Assembly (NCBI GenBank): GCA_021202075.1
Contig: JAJQDT010000121.1
Span: 1-64,000, forward strand
Length of the DNA stretch: 64,000 nt
Source of the DNA: Lachnospiraceae bacterium
GTDB lineage: Bacteria > Bacillota > Clostridia > Lachnospirales > Lachnospiraceae
Reading direction: 5' to 3'
Shown in pieces: positions 42,601-52,540 of the stretch (within the stretch, counting starts at the first letter, position 1; every line of letters starts with the position of its first letter). Under the pieces are notes generated by a model. The model did no database searches and was not told the origin of the DNA. It worked only from the letters and a program-made list of their open reading frames with translations. Made by a program: the position numbers and the translations under genes.

Positions 42601-45600
42601 GCCCCGGAGAACACCTCTGTGGTGTTGTCTTCTTTTAAAATATCGGTAAATGCCTCGCCGACCGCATCCAGTCCGTATACCTGTTTCTCGATGAAAACCA
42701 TGCCCTCCTGGCCGTTAATGAACTGCACTTCGCCTCCACGGTCTGAAAGAGTCACATATCCTGGCTCATTATCTGCCGGATAGACCTGTCCGAACTCGGA
42801 ATCCTGTGCCTCCGTAATGCGAAACACATCTCCCTCATATCCGACATCCTCAAACAATGCCGTCTCACCATTTTTCAGTGAAAACGATCCATCAGCACCT
42901 GTCACATGTTCAACGCCGTTCACGGTATAGGCTGTTTCCGACACTGCCGTGTAGGTACCATTTACCAGCTTTGCAATATAAAACAAAAACTCCTTATTTT
43001 TGAGTGTTGCCGCAGCAGCATCATCCAGATCACCCGATACGACCAGCTTACTGACAGAGAGATCACGCAGCCGGTACTTATTCGTGATTCCCGCCATCTT
43101 TCCCGTGGAATAAACCGCCATAGTCACAGTGGCTATCCCTTCGTTGACCGGCACGTACAGCGTCTCATCATACCCGGTTTCCGTCACCGTGTAGGTCTCA
43201 TTATACAAAAGGCCATAAATCTTGATTCTTCTTCCGCTTCCCGCTCCGGTCAGAGTAAATGAACCGTCCGAGCCGGTCGCATCCTCCTCCGGGTCGCCAT
43301 TTGCGTCCGTCACTTCATTTCCGGCAGAATCAATCACTGCATAGCGGACGCCGGAAACCGGATTTCCACTGCTGTCGGTAAGCACAAACGTGAAGGTTGT
43401 GTCGCATTCGGAAGCGTTCTGACCGCTGATGGATTTCGTCAAAATCAGGGTACGATACTTATAGATATTGGTAATCACCGCTGTCTGTGCGAGCTCTGTC
43501 ACCGTTCCTGAGACCGTATCTGAGACTGCAAAAAAATCCTCCGTTGTATCGGTTTCCTCAATCCGGTACTTCGTGCCGATCTCACCCGGGTACAGGGCAA
43601 CGATCTCCCCGGCCTTTATCATAAACTCGCCGTTCGCTCCGGTCACCCCGCTTCCGAGGATCTCAGACGAGACGCCGTCCTCCGATGCCTCACTCACGTA
43701 GTAATAGGTGGAATTCGAAAGCGGAACGTAGTCGTTTCCGTCATATACCGAGATTCGGAATGTAAATGTGTATGCCGACTCATCGATATCATTTCCCAGC
43801 AGGTTCACCTTCTTCGCGGCAAACACGACTGGCAAGTACGTATTCGTAAAAAGCCATGCGGATAAGGTGTCGGAGACGGTCGTTTCTTCCTCAGTCTCAA
43901 AAAAGACGTACTCCTTTTCCTGTACCGTGACGTCTTTATAATGCGCCACATTTTCGAACACCGCTTTCTGCAGAGCAGTCAGGGTGAATGTCCCAGAAAT
44001 GTCCGTCGCGAGCACTACCCCGGACTTTATCCATCCTCCTTCCACATAGTCATAGAGGACATATTTCTGGTTTGCGAGAACGCTGCCGTCCCGTGACAGC
44101 GTGAACTCGAATTCCTGATCCGTGAACGCTTCCGGCACCGTGGTCGTCGTCCCGAAGCTTTTTACGACCTCAATGGTTCCCGTATCCGCCAGTTCCACAC
44201 GGACTGCGGTTCCGGTCACGGTGGCAGAATCCACAGAGCCATCTGTTTTCGTCGTGACCGAATAAAAGCTCGGGTTATTATATGCGTAAATATGGTTCTG
44301 CATGGCGGCGGGTGAGGTCATGTTAATCTGAAATGACACCAGTTCTCCGGCTCCCAGCGTAAATGCGGTTCCATCCGCTTTTGTTGACAGATCGACCGCG
44401 ACTGCCTGCACCTCTGAGCTGGCATACGGCCATTCCGTTGACCGGTACCAGCCATTTGCCGCGTTCAGAATCTCGGACGGCGCCTGACTCGCTTCGGAAA
44501 TGGACGCATCACGGCTGCTGTTGTACCAGACCACCGGAGCAATCCCCGCCGTTTCCAGGCTCTGCGTGACAATTCCCGTGAAGGTTCCGGTCCATGACCC
44601 TTCCGTGTCATCCTCGAAAACCGTCTCTCCCTGTATGTCAAGCCGGTCCAGCGCGTCCTCCAGCACATCATAAACTACGATTCCGCTCATGGTGCTGTTC
44701 GACGGATTTGTGACTGTTATCTCGTAGGTATAGCCTTTTGACAGGCCGACTGCCGTCTTTGTCGAAAACGAGGCAAACGGATCATCATCCGCCCGAACCA
44801 GCTTGACAATGCTGTTTTCTGCCGCGGTCGCCACATCCGTGACCGTCAGATTCCTCGCATAAAGGATATTCCGAATATTCGTCACACCGTCTCCATTGAT
44901 ATCTCCGGATGTAAATGCCGAGTAATCCTCGTTCACAGTCGTCGGCACGGTTCCGTCATCACAGAATACTTCCGATGCGGTCCCGTACAGCGGCACGTCA
45001 TCTCCGGTTTCCGGCATATACGCAGAGATGTTATACTCACTGTTTACACTTCCCATATCCGCCCAGTCATAATAGGCCTGAAAATGCACAGCATAGCCTT
45101 CCAGCCACATCCCTTCGGAGTAGACACCCGGGTCGTCTCCGTCATATTGGATATGAAATACGACCATCGTACGTCCGGAACCATTCCAGTTCTGGATCAC
45201 ATCCGAATCCGCATCCACAGTTACCGAAACACCGGAGGAATCCCAAGCCCTCGGCTGAGTCTTCCAGGTATTTCCATATATCGTTACGATGCGTCCCGCC
45301 GTCACGCCCGCGGACGCGTTGTATTTCATTCCATAGGGCAAAAGATCATAGTAGACAACCCCGTCGCGGTCCGCCAGCGTCACGCCCTGTTCCATCAGCG
45401 TGATTTTTGTCGCTTCATCCGGTACGATATACCCCTCATACGCGGTCAGATAATAATCCACGAGCACGCGGCTGTTATCCGCATCGTTTTCCGCATTTCC
45501 ATACTTCATTGACTGCGCATGCTTTTGCAGCCTGGTCAGAATCGAAAATCCATTATCTCTCATCAGAATGGTTCCATAAACAGTTTGGGTAAAATCTGCC

Positions 45601-48600
45601 AGTCCGGATTCTGAATAATTCCCGTTCTCGATCGAGGTATCATGAAAATATCCAAGGCTTCCGCCCGAAGAAAAGCGCTCTCCGGAAACTCCGGAAAGGT
45701 TCTCGATGTTCAGCTCCAGAAGCGCATCTCCATAACTCTTCTGCATCGCGAGGATCGCAGGCGAATCCGCCCGCAGAGTAACGGACACGTCAACTCTGCA
45801 AACAGTTGAGTAGCCGGTGGCGTTATGGACCGCTTTCACGCGGTAGGGCTCCTTTGCCAGATCCGCCTCCGTAAAGCTGTAGTTCAAAGTGCCGGTACCA
45901 TCCCAGTCCGCCGTGGCCACATACGTCCAGTCATCGCTCCCGGAAAACTTCGCGTAAATGTACGCATTCTGATCGACTTCATCCACGGTCACGGCATCTG
46001 CCATCGTATCCTCATAGACATCGTAATCCCGGTCGGTGATCGTAAATGTAACAGAGGAAAAATAATAGTCGTCATCATTCAGCATGACCGTAGCGGTACT
46101 GTCAGAATTCGGGTATGCGTAAACCACGTCATCCACGGTCGTCACCTGATAATACGTTCCCGGTATATAATCCCCGAGCCCGGTCGCGGACCCGACTCCG
46201 GTCTGATTCGCTCCGAGGATATTGTGCGTATATCCATACCCGTAGCAGCGGGAGATACTGTAAAACGGAAGCGCACCCGTATCCGTTCCGGACGGCTGAT
46301 TGTTTTCATAGATATCCAGCCATGAACTGTACGTCTTCGTCTTATTCGTTCCGGACGAACCCGCCCATTTATCGATGCCGATGATATTGCCGGAATAGGT
46401 CCATGTATAATCGACATACGTAAACTGCGCACTTGCCGACAGCCGCTGCACGGCATCATAGCCATCCGCCGGCGTAATGATCTGGGTAATGGTGTTCTCC
46501 AGCACATCACCCTCCTGAATTTCGGCTTCCGGATATGCAGTCACCACATAAAACTTCAGCTTGATATCCCTTTGCGTCGATTCAACGACCGTGCCGTTGC
46601 TCCAGCCGTATCTGGATGCATAATAATCAGAGCCGGTTTCCCGCAGCCATTTGTACCCGACAATCTGCGCATCCTGCGCAACCCCGGAGAGACTGGTGAC
46701 ATCCTCGGTCGAAAGCGACCACGCCTGCGTCGCATCCCCTTTTACGGTGATTTTCCAGACCACATACTTGTAAAGACTAAAGTTATCCCCGGAGAATTCC
46801 TCCGGCAGACTTCCATCAATATAGTTCTCCACCTGGCTCTGCGTATAAAGAGCCGGCGTGTAGGACTTTCCGGTCGCGTAATACGGCGTTTTCGTTACGG
46901 ACGAAAGTACCACTCCGGTATCCACATGCCCGGTCAGCTCCGTGCCGTCACTCTCCTGCACCGTGCCATTCGTCTTCGTGACCGTCGCCGTGGGCGTAAG
47001 GCTCCAGGTCGTCTCATCCGGCACGTCCATGATATCAATATCCTTATACAGCACCTGAAACGATGCATTCGAGCCGGATTTAATGGTGCGATAGTTGAAA
47101 AACACCAGCTCATTCGTACGCCCATCCAGATACCAGTTGAACGGAGTCGTCATAGAAGACACGGTCTTCGTCACATTGTAATCCGCATCCACACTGGCTT
47201 CAGGTACACCAATATCGTCCGGGAGCCTGGCTTCTCCATATCGATCCGTATAAAGCACTGCAGGAATGCGGATTTCCACCTGTCCCGTCTCCAGCTCCTC
47301 GCTTGTGTGAAATTCGACCTGATATTTCAAAGTAAAGTCATCCGTTTCCTTCACATGCGCAGAATCAGATTCATTCACATAATAATCATCAAACCACCAG
47401 AGCACGGAAGTATTCGATGATGCCATCAGACTCCCTTCCTCCGCCGAAGCGGCAAGGCCCTCCTCTTCCACAGAGGCGGTCATGGGCGAATCATCGGCGC
47501 TGTCATCCCCGGCCGGTGTCTTTGCAGAGGCCTGTAAACCCGCGGTTCGATCGGTTTCACTGGCGGCATCTGTACCAGAAAGCGAAAGCGTATAATTGCT
47601 CATGGCAAACGCATCCTGAGCTTCTGTCTCTGTCTCATCCTCAGTTTCCGGCTCAGTCTCCTCAGTCTCTCCTTCTGTTTCCGGTTCGGACTCTGTCTCC
47701 GATTCTTCTTCAACAGTCACCACTTTCTCTGTTGCTTCACTTTCAGCTTCCCTTTCCGCTTCACTATCAGTCTGCCATTCCGTTTCCGGGCTGCCGCTGT
47801 CATGGTTCAGGACAGCCGTCTCCTGCTCCCGGGTTTCCCAGCAGAGAGAGAGTCCGTCCAGCACCGTCTCTGCTCCGCCCTCCGGGACGATAACTGCCTC
47901 CAGAAACAGATGGATCTCCTCACTGCCATCCACCCGCGCCAAATCGATGTCTGTATCAATGGTCGCTCCCTGCGGGAGAGTAAGCGAAAGAAAAACGCTC
48001 TTTTTGGTATTATCTGCACCGTTCTCTTCCTGGTAGAGAGCTCTGACGGACGAATCTCTGCCATCGGACATTGTGACAGGGAGTTCCATGGAAAGAGTAT
48101 CCACATCCAGTCCATCCGGCCAGATCCCCTGGAGGGGCTCGGTCAGGTAATCCTTCCATTCTTCCATATCTGCCGGGAATTCCTCCGTCGGCTGATAATT
48201 CCAGAAATACAGACGCAGTCCCACATCGGAGGCCGCAGCACCGGCGCCTGTAATACGAACATGTCTTATCCCGTCATCCGAATTCACGCCTGCTTCCTCT
48301 TCCATTTCAGACAGGTCAAGCAGAACTTTCTCTTCCTGCTCCTCTTCCGCAATTGTCTCCGCTGTTTCCTCAGAAACCTTCTCTTCAGAATTTTCTTCGG
48401 AATTCTCTTCAAAAGCTTCCTCTTCCGGGGTACCCTCATCCGTTGCGCCCGGTTCCCCATTCGATTCCGCTACTTCCGGCGATTCTGCATTTTTATCCTC
48501 GTATTGCTCAGATGCCTGGGCAGATGCATCCTTACCGGATTCTGTGGAAGAAGCCGTTTTCGAATTCATCGTTTCTTCTGATTCGTCCGGCTCATTTTCC

Positions 48601-48977
48601 TCCGCTGCAGCGCGTTCCTCTTCGATGCCGTTCGTCTCTCCGGATTGCGCCGCCGCACCTGTCGTCTCTGCCGCATCTGACGTTTCCGCTGCACCTGTTG
48701 TTTCCGCTGCCCTGGTCTCAGAAGCCGGACTTTCCGATGCAGAAGGCTCCGTTGCTGAAGCTTCTGCCTCCTGGCTCTCCGCGGCCGGGTTCTCCGGCCC
48801 GGAAGCCTTGTCCGCGGTGTTTTCTCCTTCGGAACTCTCTTCCGCAGATGTTTCCGCCGCACTTGCTTCATATACCGTCGTAATCCCTGTGATCTGTGTC
48901 GGTGAAAGCGCGGATGAAGCTACACAGGCGGCAGAAAGTGTGACAGCAAGAATTTTTTTCAGCCTGTTTTTCTTCAT
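39603..48977 (-). CDS. Giant secreted multidomain protein of the pilus locus (3124 aa)
   Basis: A signal peptide (about 1-40) precedes a Glu/Ser/Ala-rich stretch to about 230, a folded part (~240-390) and a second acidic stretch (EEESETESEPETEGETEE) to about 470. About 540-1500 forms adhesin-like beta domains, including a dockerin-like DINGDGVTNIRN segment. About 1500-2550 is a row of Cna-B-like repeats (YTVTETGYDETLYVP-type E-boxes). The end consists of two ~280-residue DUF6273-type domains, each with KSNTVYNS, GGW-ASKIRATLNGAD-like text and a C-terminal SPGF motif. No LPXTG-like motif or membrane tail follows; the protein ends ISPGFCLK. Its start overlaps the second pilin gene by 4 bp. It is probably the pilus-associated adhesin, but how it is attached is not evident. 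Confidence 0.85.
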   Translation of the reverse strand: MKKNRLKKILAVTLSAACVASSALSPTQITGITTVYEASAAETSAEESSEGENTADKASGPENPAAESQEAEASATEPSASESPASETRAAETTGAAETSDAAETTGAAAQSGETNGIEEERAAAEENEPDESEETMNSKTASSTESGKDASAQASEQYEDKNAESPEVAESNGEPGATDEGTPEEEAFEENSEENSEEKVSEETAETIAEEEQEEKVLLDLSEMEEEAGVNSDDGIRHVRITGAGAAASDVGLRLYFWNYQPTEEFPADMEEWKDYLTEPLQGIWPDGLDVDTLSMELPVTMSDGRDSSVRALYQEENGADNTKKSVFLSLTLPQGATIDTDIDLARVDGSEEIHLFLEAVIVPEGGAETVLDGLSLCWETREQETAVLNHDSGSPETEWQTDSEAEREAESEATEKVVTVEEESETESEPETEGETEETEPETEDETETEAQDAFAMSNYTLSLSGTDAASETDRTAGLQASAKTPAGDDSADDSPMTASVEEEGLAASAEEGSLMASSNTSVLWWFDDYYVNESDSAHVKETDDFTLKYQVEFHTSEELETGQVEIRIPAVLYTDRYGEARLPDDIGVPEASVDADYNVTKTVSSMTTPFNWYLDGRTNELVFFNYRTIKSGSNASFQVLYKDIDIMDVPDETTWSLTPTATVTKTNGTVQESDGTELTGHVDTGVVLSSVTKTPYYATGKSYTPALYTQSQVENYIDGSLPEEFSGDNFSLYKYVVWKITVKGDATQAWSLSTEDVTSLSGVAQDAQIVGYKWLRETGSDYYASRYGWSNGTVVESTQRDIKLKFYVVTAYPEAEIQEGDVLENTITQIITPADGYDAVQRLSASAQFTYVDYTWTYSGNIIGIDKWAGSSGTNKTKTYSSWLDIYENNQPSGTDTGALPFYSISRCYGYGYTHNILGANQTGVGSATGLGDYIPGTYYQVTTVDDVVYAYPNSDSTATVMLNDDDYYFSSVTFTITDRDYDVYEDTMADAVTVDEVDQNAYIYAKFSGSDDWTYVATADWDGTGTLNYSFTEADLAKEPYRVKAVHNATGYSTVCRVDVSVTLRADSPAILAMQKSYGDALLELNIENLSGVSGERFSSGGSLGYFHDTSIENGNYSESGLADFTQTVYGTILMRDNGFSILTRLQKHAQSMKYGNAENDADNSRVLVDYYLTAYEGYIVPDEATKITLMEQGVTLADRDGVVYYDLLPYGMKYNASAGVTAGRIVTIYGNTWKTQPRAWDSSGVSVTVDADSDVIQNWNGSGRTMVVFHIQYDGDDPGVYSEGMWLEGYAVHFQAYYDWADMGSVNSEYNISAYMPETGDDVPLYGTASEVFCDDGTVPTTVNEDYSAFTSGDINGDGVTNIRNILYARNLTVTDVATAAENSIVKLVRADDDPFASFSTKTAVGLSKGYTYEITVTNPSNSTMSGIVVYDVLEDALDRLDIQGETVFEDDTEGSWTGTFTGIVTQSLETAGIAPVVWYNSSRDASISEASQAPSEILNAANGWYRSTEWPYASSEVQAVAVDLSTKADGTAFTLGAGELVSFQINMTSPAAMQNHIYAYNNPSFYSVTTKTDGSVDSATVTGTAVRVELADTGTIEVVKSFGTTTTVPEAFTDQEFEFTLSRDGSVLANQKYVLYDYVEGGWIKSGVVLATDISGTFTLTALQKAVFENVAHYKDVTVQEKEYVFFETEEETTVSDTLSAWLFTNTYLPVVFAAKKVNLLGNDIDESAYTFTFRISVYDGNDYVPLSNSTYYYVSEASEDGVSSEILGSGVTGANGEFMIKAGEIVALYPGEIGTKYRIEETDTTEDFFAVSDTVSGTVTELAQTAVITNIYKYRTLILTKSISGQNASECDTTFTFVLTDSSGNPVSGVRYAVIDSAGNEVTDANGDPEEDATGSDGSFTLTGAGSGRRIKIYGLLYNETYTVTETGYDETLYVPVNEGIATVTMAVYSTGKMAGITNKYRLRDLSVSKLVVSGDLDDAAAATLKNKEFLFYIAKLVNGTYTAVSETAYTVNGVEHVTGADGSFSLKNGETALFEDVGYEGDVFRITEAQDSEFGQVYPADNEPGYVTLSDRGGEVQFINGQEGMVFIEKQVYGLDAVGEAFTDILKEDNTTEVFSGATYSIPVSIAVYDTENLLVTDGNYSCIYISQAGDVTATAFTGMLEMELLPFDQAFLANIPEGYTVRVTETSEWELVHAAVSANVSLAIGSEEIISEAETAQAEATAGEEGAKATLVNRIGTAGGESEIHKAMTDDSSEVETGAVLVLRIEKYNGSGWEAASGIRYILMDDEGAVSGILTTADDGLVSLTKTDSGYPYVRFPDDEIYANVYTGMETGTLRAVELLEQSDESWGILSGYGSSSLIGNAVTIAEADTIVNANDSGSTLTIEKYMETENEEAEFTFQVTHVLSASELPITDPGQILASEPGADLYYVVYDSETDEFVAEGYTDEKGQLTIKAGQYAVITIPDDTVWEVYELQQAGFELVDVSTEGETASVAGSTALVQEEKTISDYNVKYAVSVYGIDTGTGQVTFGPATGNSYLHSYVSKETIEAAGGTHSSEYCIHDLSWEEIAALAKSNPGVFESCLKNGCTKSVNLILNSALLGTDYSGEMDDGDGAGTLKESMNGSYRSWNSGKPNQGGWTASRIRATLNGADNYTDTSVAGSDVLRVSQSLFSCFPKELQTAIVAKAVKSNTVYNSVSHKDIAITYDKLWLFSYKEITDYNSKYNLRFEGTQYSRFTEYATTNASRVAYDESGSAMYWWIRSLSYTYNYITDIINSSGSLTSSSSVLAYGVSPGFVLGNPASEEEESTEDYTVKYAVSVYGIREDLYRTESGGTATAGLTFGPASGASYVKSYVSKETVIDGGGSHDSGYCIHDMSWEEIIAQSQKDPTVFQDCLNNGCTKSICIDLNSSIISTDYYGQMDDGDGTSTLYRSFSTDYNAWNGNSDSYTNEGGWPASKIRATLNGADQYTNTTDTAVAGDEYVLNTGNCLLTCFPEELQSAIVAKLVKSNTVYNSTSENDVVTTYDKLWLLSYMEYYNYPSSYALKYEGAQYSRMTNYAADDSARILYNESGQTWFTWLRSIYTGNNQNAYMIGAGGTYSHINACYAYGGISPGFCLK

Positions 48978-50743
48978 ATGCTTCTTTCCTTTCTATGTCT
49001 GTTTTTTTGTCTGAAGTCCCTTCCTGACAGTGGATACCACAAAACTATCAATACAGCTGCCAGCGTCAGGAACAATATCATGCGTTCACACACCGTCTGT
49101 GTTCCGCCTGAAGCCGGCATGGACAACAACGCGCTGTTTGTCACCTCGTAAGTCAGATGATAAAAATACCATTTGCCATCCTGCTGCACGGCATCCGAAA
49201 GATCGACATTCCCCTGTGCCTCTGCCTCTTCCTCTGTCATAACCATAGGAATGGTGACTGCAATGGATTCCGCCAGCAGCGTATTACCGGAAACCGTACT
49301 GGTCTCCGTGATAACATAACTGCCCGCCGGAAGTTCTTCAAACAGTACCTCTCCATTCGCATCCGTGATCCGGGAAACCTGTTTTCCATCGGAATCCTCC
49401 AGCATAAACGTGACGCCGGCCAGAAGCGCGCCGGCCGCGTCCTTTTTTATCATCTGGATACTTCCTTTCAGCGGACTGTTTTCCACCAGCCCATCCCCGG
49501 TCAGTATATTGTCGTCCTTTCCAGCTTCCAGCGTCACCGGATAGATCATTTCAGAGAGCTGATATCCTTCCGGAGCCACTGTCTCCTTCACATAATACGT
49601 TCCGGAGCTAAGCTCCTCCGACGTCGCCAGGCCGGTTTCATCCGTTGTCATGGTTCCCGCAAGAGACTCCTCCGTACAGGCCTCGTCGCGATAAATGCCA
49701 AACACTGCTCCTTCCAGCCGGATGGAGGAATCCTCCGCATCCACCTTCGTCAAGGTGATTTTTCCCAGGCTCTGACGGTTCGTAAATGATACGTAGACAA
49801 TCGGATAGGTAGTGCAGCCTGATACCGATTCCTCCGTGACACACTCCCAGCCGCCGTTCCCAGTCTCCGTCACTGTATAATCCTCATTCAGCGGAATATC
49901 ATCAAACACCGCACGCTGTCCGCCGGTGATTGCGAAAGCGCCGGAATCATCACTGATTCCTGTTCCGGTCTCGTTTCCGTCAGAATCATAGATGGTATAT
50001 TTTTCTCCGGCCCATGCGCTTCCGCCAATCATTACCATAAACGTAAACTCCGTATCAGAAGCAACGGTATTGTTGTTCTCATCTACGGTTACCTTTTTTA
50101 TGGAAAGGGAGGTCGGCACCTCCTCCCCTCCCGGCGGTGTCGGTATCTCCGGAATATAGGTATTCTCGAAATAGACCACCGTTCCATTTTCGTCCACCGT
50201 GCCGGAAGCTGCAAGACCGTTTGCCGGCGCCGTCTGTACCCAGCTGTCATCCGGCAAAAGCTCTGTGATCTCATACTGTACATCGGTTCCGACATATTCA
50301 AATTTTGCCGTCTGCCATGCTTTTAAGGTAAAACGTCCGGCTGCTGTCGTTTTCCAGGAGATTTCGTTTCCTTCTATATCATAATTTTTAATCTGGCTTC
50401 CATCGGCCGCATACACCGTATAGGTCTCATTTTTCGCGTATGTGAGCCTCCCGTCTTTATCCAGATCCCATTTCAGAATAAATGTGAATTCAGCATCCGG
50501 CGGGTCATAACCGGCAACAGCGCTCGTCACGCTCTTGGTCACATAAAGGTCCGGCTGCACGGTCTCCGCATTTGTAAACGTAATGTGGACATTATCTGCG
50601 GATGCAGAAAACGCGGTCAGAAGCATCCATACTGCACAAAGCGGAACAATCATGCGCCGGCGCAGCCAGCCTCTCCGGTCAGCGGCCGGAAAGCCTTCCG
50701 GTGAACCATTCTTTTTGTGAAATAATCCTGTGATTTTTTTCAT
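48974..50743 (-). CDS. Minor pilin / SpaA-type Cna-B protein with MPASG signal
   Basis: A 589-residue surface protein. A long basic N-terminus precedes the signal helix (about 30-50). Several Cna-B/SpaA domains follow (YTVYAADGSQIKNY, GAVFGIYRDEACTEESL, YYVKETVAPEGYQLSE, GSYVITETSTVSG), whose KET/ITET Glu residues catalyse isopeptide bonds. The C-terminus has MPASGGTQ, a membrane helix and a basic tail, a sorting signal in which LPXTG is replaced by MPASG. It is probably a basal or ancillary pilin. It lies 21 bp after the major pilin gene and overlaps the giant gene. Confidence 0.88.
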   Translation of the reverse strand: MKKITGLFHKKNGSPEGFPAADRRGWLRRRMIVPLCAVWMLLTAFSASADNVHITFTNAETVQPDLYVTKSVTSAVAGYDPPDAEFTFILKWDLDKDGRLTYAKNETYTVYAADGSQIKNYDIEGNEISWKTTAAGRFTLKAWQTAKFEYVGTDVQYEITELLPDDSWVQTAPANGLAASGTVDENGTVVYFENTYIPEIPTPPGGEEVPTSLSIKKVTVDENNNTVASDTEFTFMVMIGGSAWAGEKYTIYDSDGNETGTGISDDSGAFAITGGQRAVFDDIPLNEDYTVTETGNGGWECVTEESVSGCTTYPIVYVSFTNRQSLGKITLTKVDAEDSSIRLEGAVFGIYRDEACTEESLAGTMTTDETGLATSEELSSGTYYVKETVAPEGYQLSEMIYPVTLEAGKDDNILTGDGLVENSPLKGSIQMIKKDAAGALLAGVTFMLEDSDGKQVSRITDANGEVLFEELPAGSYVITETSTVSGNTLLAESIAVTIPMVMTEEEAEAQGNVDLSDAVQQDGKWYFYHLTYEVTNSALLSMPASGGTQTVCERMILFLTLAAVLIVLWYPLSGRDFRQKNRHRKERSI

Positions 50744-50764
50744 CAGAATTTCCTTTCTGCTGCA

Positions 50765-52540
50765 TTACGCTGCCTTCTTCTTTGACCTCGAAATAACAAA
50801 CGCTCCTATAATGACAGCGATTGCCCCTCCGAGTGTAAACAGAATCGTGCCAAGTCCGCCGGTCTGCGGGAGCGTAAAGCTCTTGCTGTTCAAAATACTG
50901 ATGTCCACACGTGCATGCTCCGACTTCGAATCACTGCTCATGTCTGCGGACGATCCGTCAACCGTCACCGACGCGTCACTGTTGTGCGATGCCGTCACCT
51001 TTTCATACTCATTGGCAATCCCCGTCACCGTCGCAGCTGACGGAATATAGTGATCCACGGTCTGTGTAAATACAATTGTAAGCGGATTTTTCAGCAGGGA
51101 AAAACCATCCGATGTCTGAATCTCCGTCATCACGTATGTGTCAGCTTCCAGACCGTTGATGACAAGGGAGCCTGACGAATCCGGTGAAAACACGGTGGCT
51201 TCCGCTTCGGAGGCTCCTTGCCCTGTCACATAGTAAACGCCATCGCTGCCTGTCGCGGTTACAAAATAATTGTCCGTGGTATTTTGCAGCACAAACTGAA
51301 CATCGGTCGGATCCCCTCCATCCGAGCCAAACGTCTTGGTCAGATGAATCCCATAGGAATAAACATTCGCCTCATCCTCAATCGTATTATAGTAGGTCGT
51401 ATTTGATCTGCTGTAGGTGAGATCCGCCGTATTCGGATTGCCGCTGTCACCGAGCACGGTAGACGCAGTGCTGCTGACGGTCGCTGAATAGGCGACCACC
51501 AGATACAGGTCGGAATACGCCGGGTTGATCGCCTTCAGTCCGGCCTCCGTCATGGTAATTTTCATCGATGACGTGCCATACGAGACCTTATAATAAGTCC
51601 CTGCGGTTCCCCATGTCGCTTCAGGTGTGCCAGTGGCGTTTTTCGCGTCCGTCTCCGCCGAATAGAACAAAATACTCGCGTCTTTGTTATAAACAATCCC
51701 CTCGGAAATAGAGTCTTCAATCATATATTCGGTCAGATACGTCGACTCGGAGGTAATACTCGGAAGCTTAGTGACAATCCGGTAGTCCAGAACATCCCCC
51801 TCGGACGCAGTGGCCGTGTCTGCGTAATTACCGTCTTCACTGACCAGCTTGTCAATCGTCGGATTGTTCGTCTGATTCTTCGGATATACATAAACGTCAT
51901 AGACCCAGTAATCACCGGTTGCATCTGTCATCGGAAGAGAGACAAAAAACGGATCGGTCGTGTAATAAACCTCCTCCGGAACCGCAGTTTCAACAATCAG
52001 ATAAAGTCCCTGCGTCATATTCGAGGACTTTGTCCGGCCGTTCGCATCGGTCTCGGCCATTTTCGTTCCGCCATTGCTGTCTACATACTGCTCCAGCGCA
52101 TTTTTTGTCGCAGTATTTTTATCACCGGACAGGGCTGAAGCAAGCGCAGCATTAATTTCATCTGAAGTATGTGCTTCCGCTGTCAGTCCGAGAATCGTAT
52201 CCAGCGCAGCCGGCAGATCATACCGGATGCGGATACTTCCGCCGCTGCTGTCTGTCTCAATCCTGGACACATACAACCAGGTAAATACCACACCCTTCAG
52301 CGCATAACTGCCAAGGGCCGACTGTGCTGCCGAGTCCTCTTCCCCATCCGCGGTATACTTACTCACATCTACACCTGCCTGCTGTGCGGCAGTCAGGTCA
52401 TACTTGTAAATGGTCAGCGACGTGGTACGAGAGGCGTCGATAATGTCCTCCGTCGCCGCCATGGATGGAAAAATTGCCATCAAAGCAACCGCTAATATCA
52501 TAGTAAACGCTGCAGTTCTTCTAAAACGATTCTTTTTCAT
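50765..52540 (-). CDS. Major pilin (isopeptide-forming, LPQTG)
   Basis: A 591-residue backbone pilin. Signal peptide about 1-30. The pilin motif WVYDVYVYPKNQ is near residue 220, with the Lys that sortase joins to the next subunit. D2-type fimbrial isopeptide domain follows (TEYMIEDSISEGIVYNKD), an E-box YVMTEIQTSDGF, and the sorting signal LPQTGG with membrane helix and SRSKKKAA tail. The start ATG 52540 avoids an upstream TTG. First gene of the pilus operon, transcribed from the 631-bp gap before it. Confidence 0.93.
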   Translation of the reverse strand: MKKNRFRRTAAFTMILAVALMAIFPSMAATEDIIDASRTTSLTIYKYDLTAAQQAGVDVSKYTADGEEDSAAQSALGSYALKGVVFTWLYVSRIETDSSGGSIRIRYDLPAALDTILGLTAEAHTSDEINAALASALSGDKNTATKNALEQYVDSNGGTKMAETDANGRTKSSNMTQGLYLIVETAVPEEVYYTTDPFFVSLPMTDATGDYWVYDVYVYPKNQTNNPTIDKLVSEDGNYADTATASEGDVLDYRIVTKLPSITSESTYLTEYMIEDSISEGIVYNKDASILFYSAETDAKNATGTPEATWGTAGTYYKVSYGTSSMKITMTEAGLKAINPAYSDLYLVVAYSATVSSTASTVLGDSGNPNTADLTYSRSNTTYYNTIEDEANVYSYGIHLTKTFGSDGGDPTDVQFVLQNTTDNYFVTATGSDGVYYVTGQGASEAEATVFSPDSSGSLVINGLEADTYVMTEIQTSDGFSLLKNPLTIVFTQTVDHYIPSAATVTGIANEYEKVTASHNSDASVTVDGSSADMSSDSKSEHARVDISILNSKSFTLPQTGGLGTILFTLGGAIAVIIGAFVISRSKKKAA

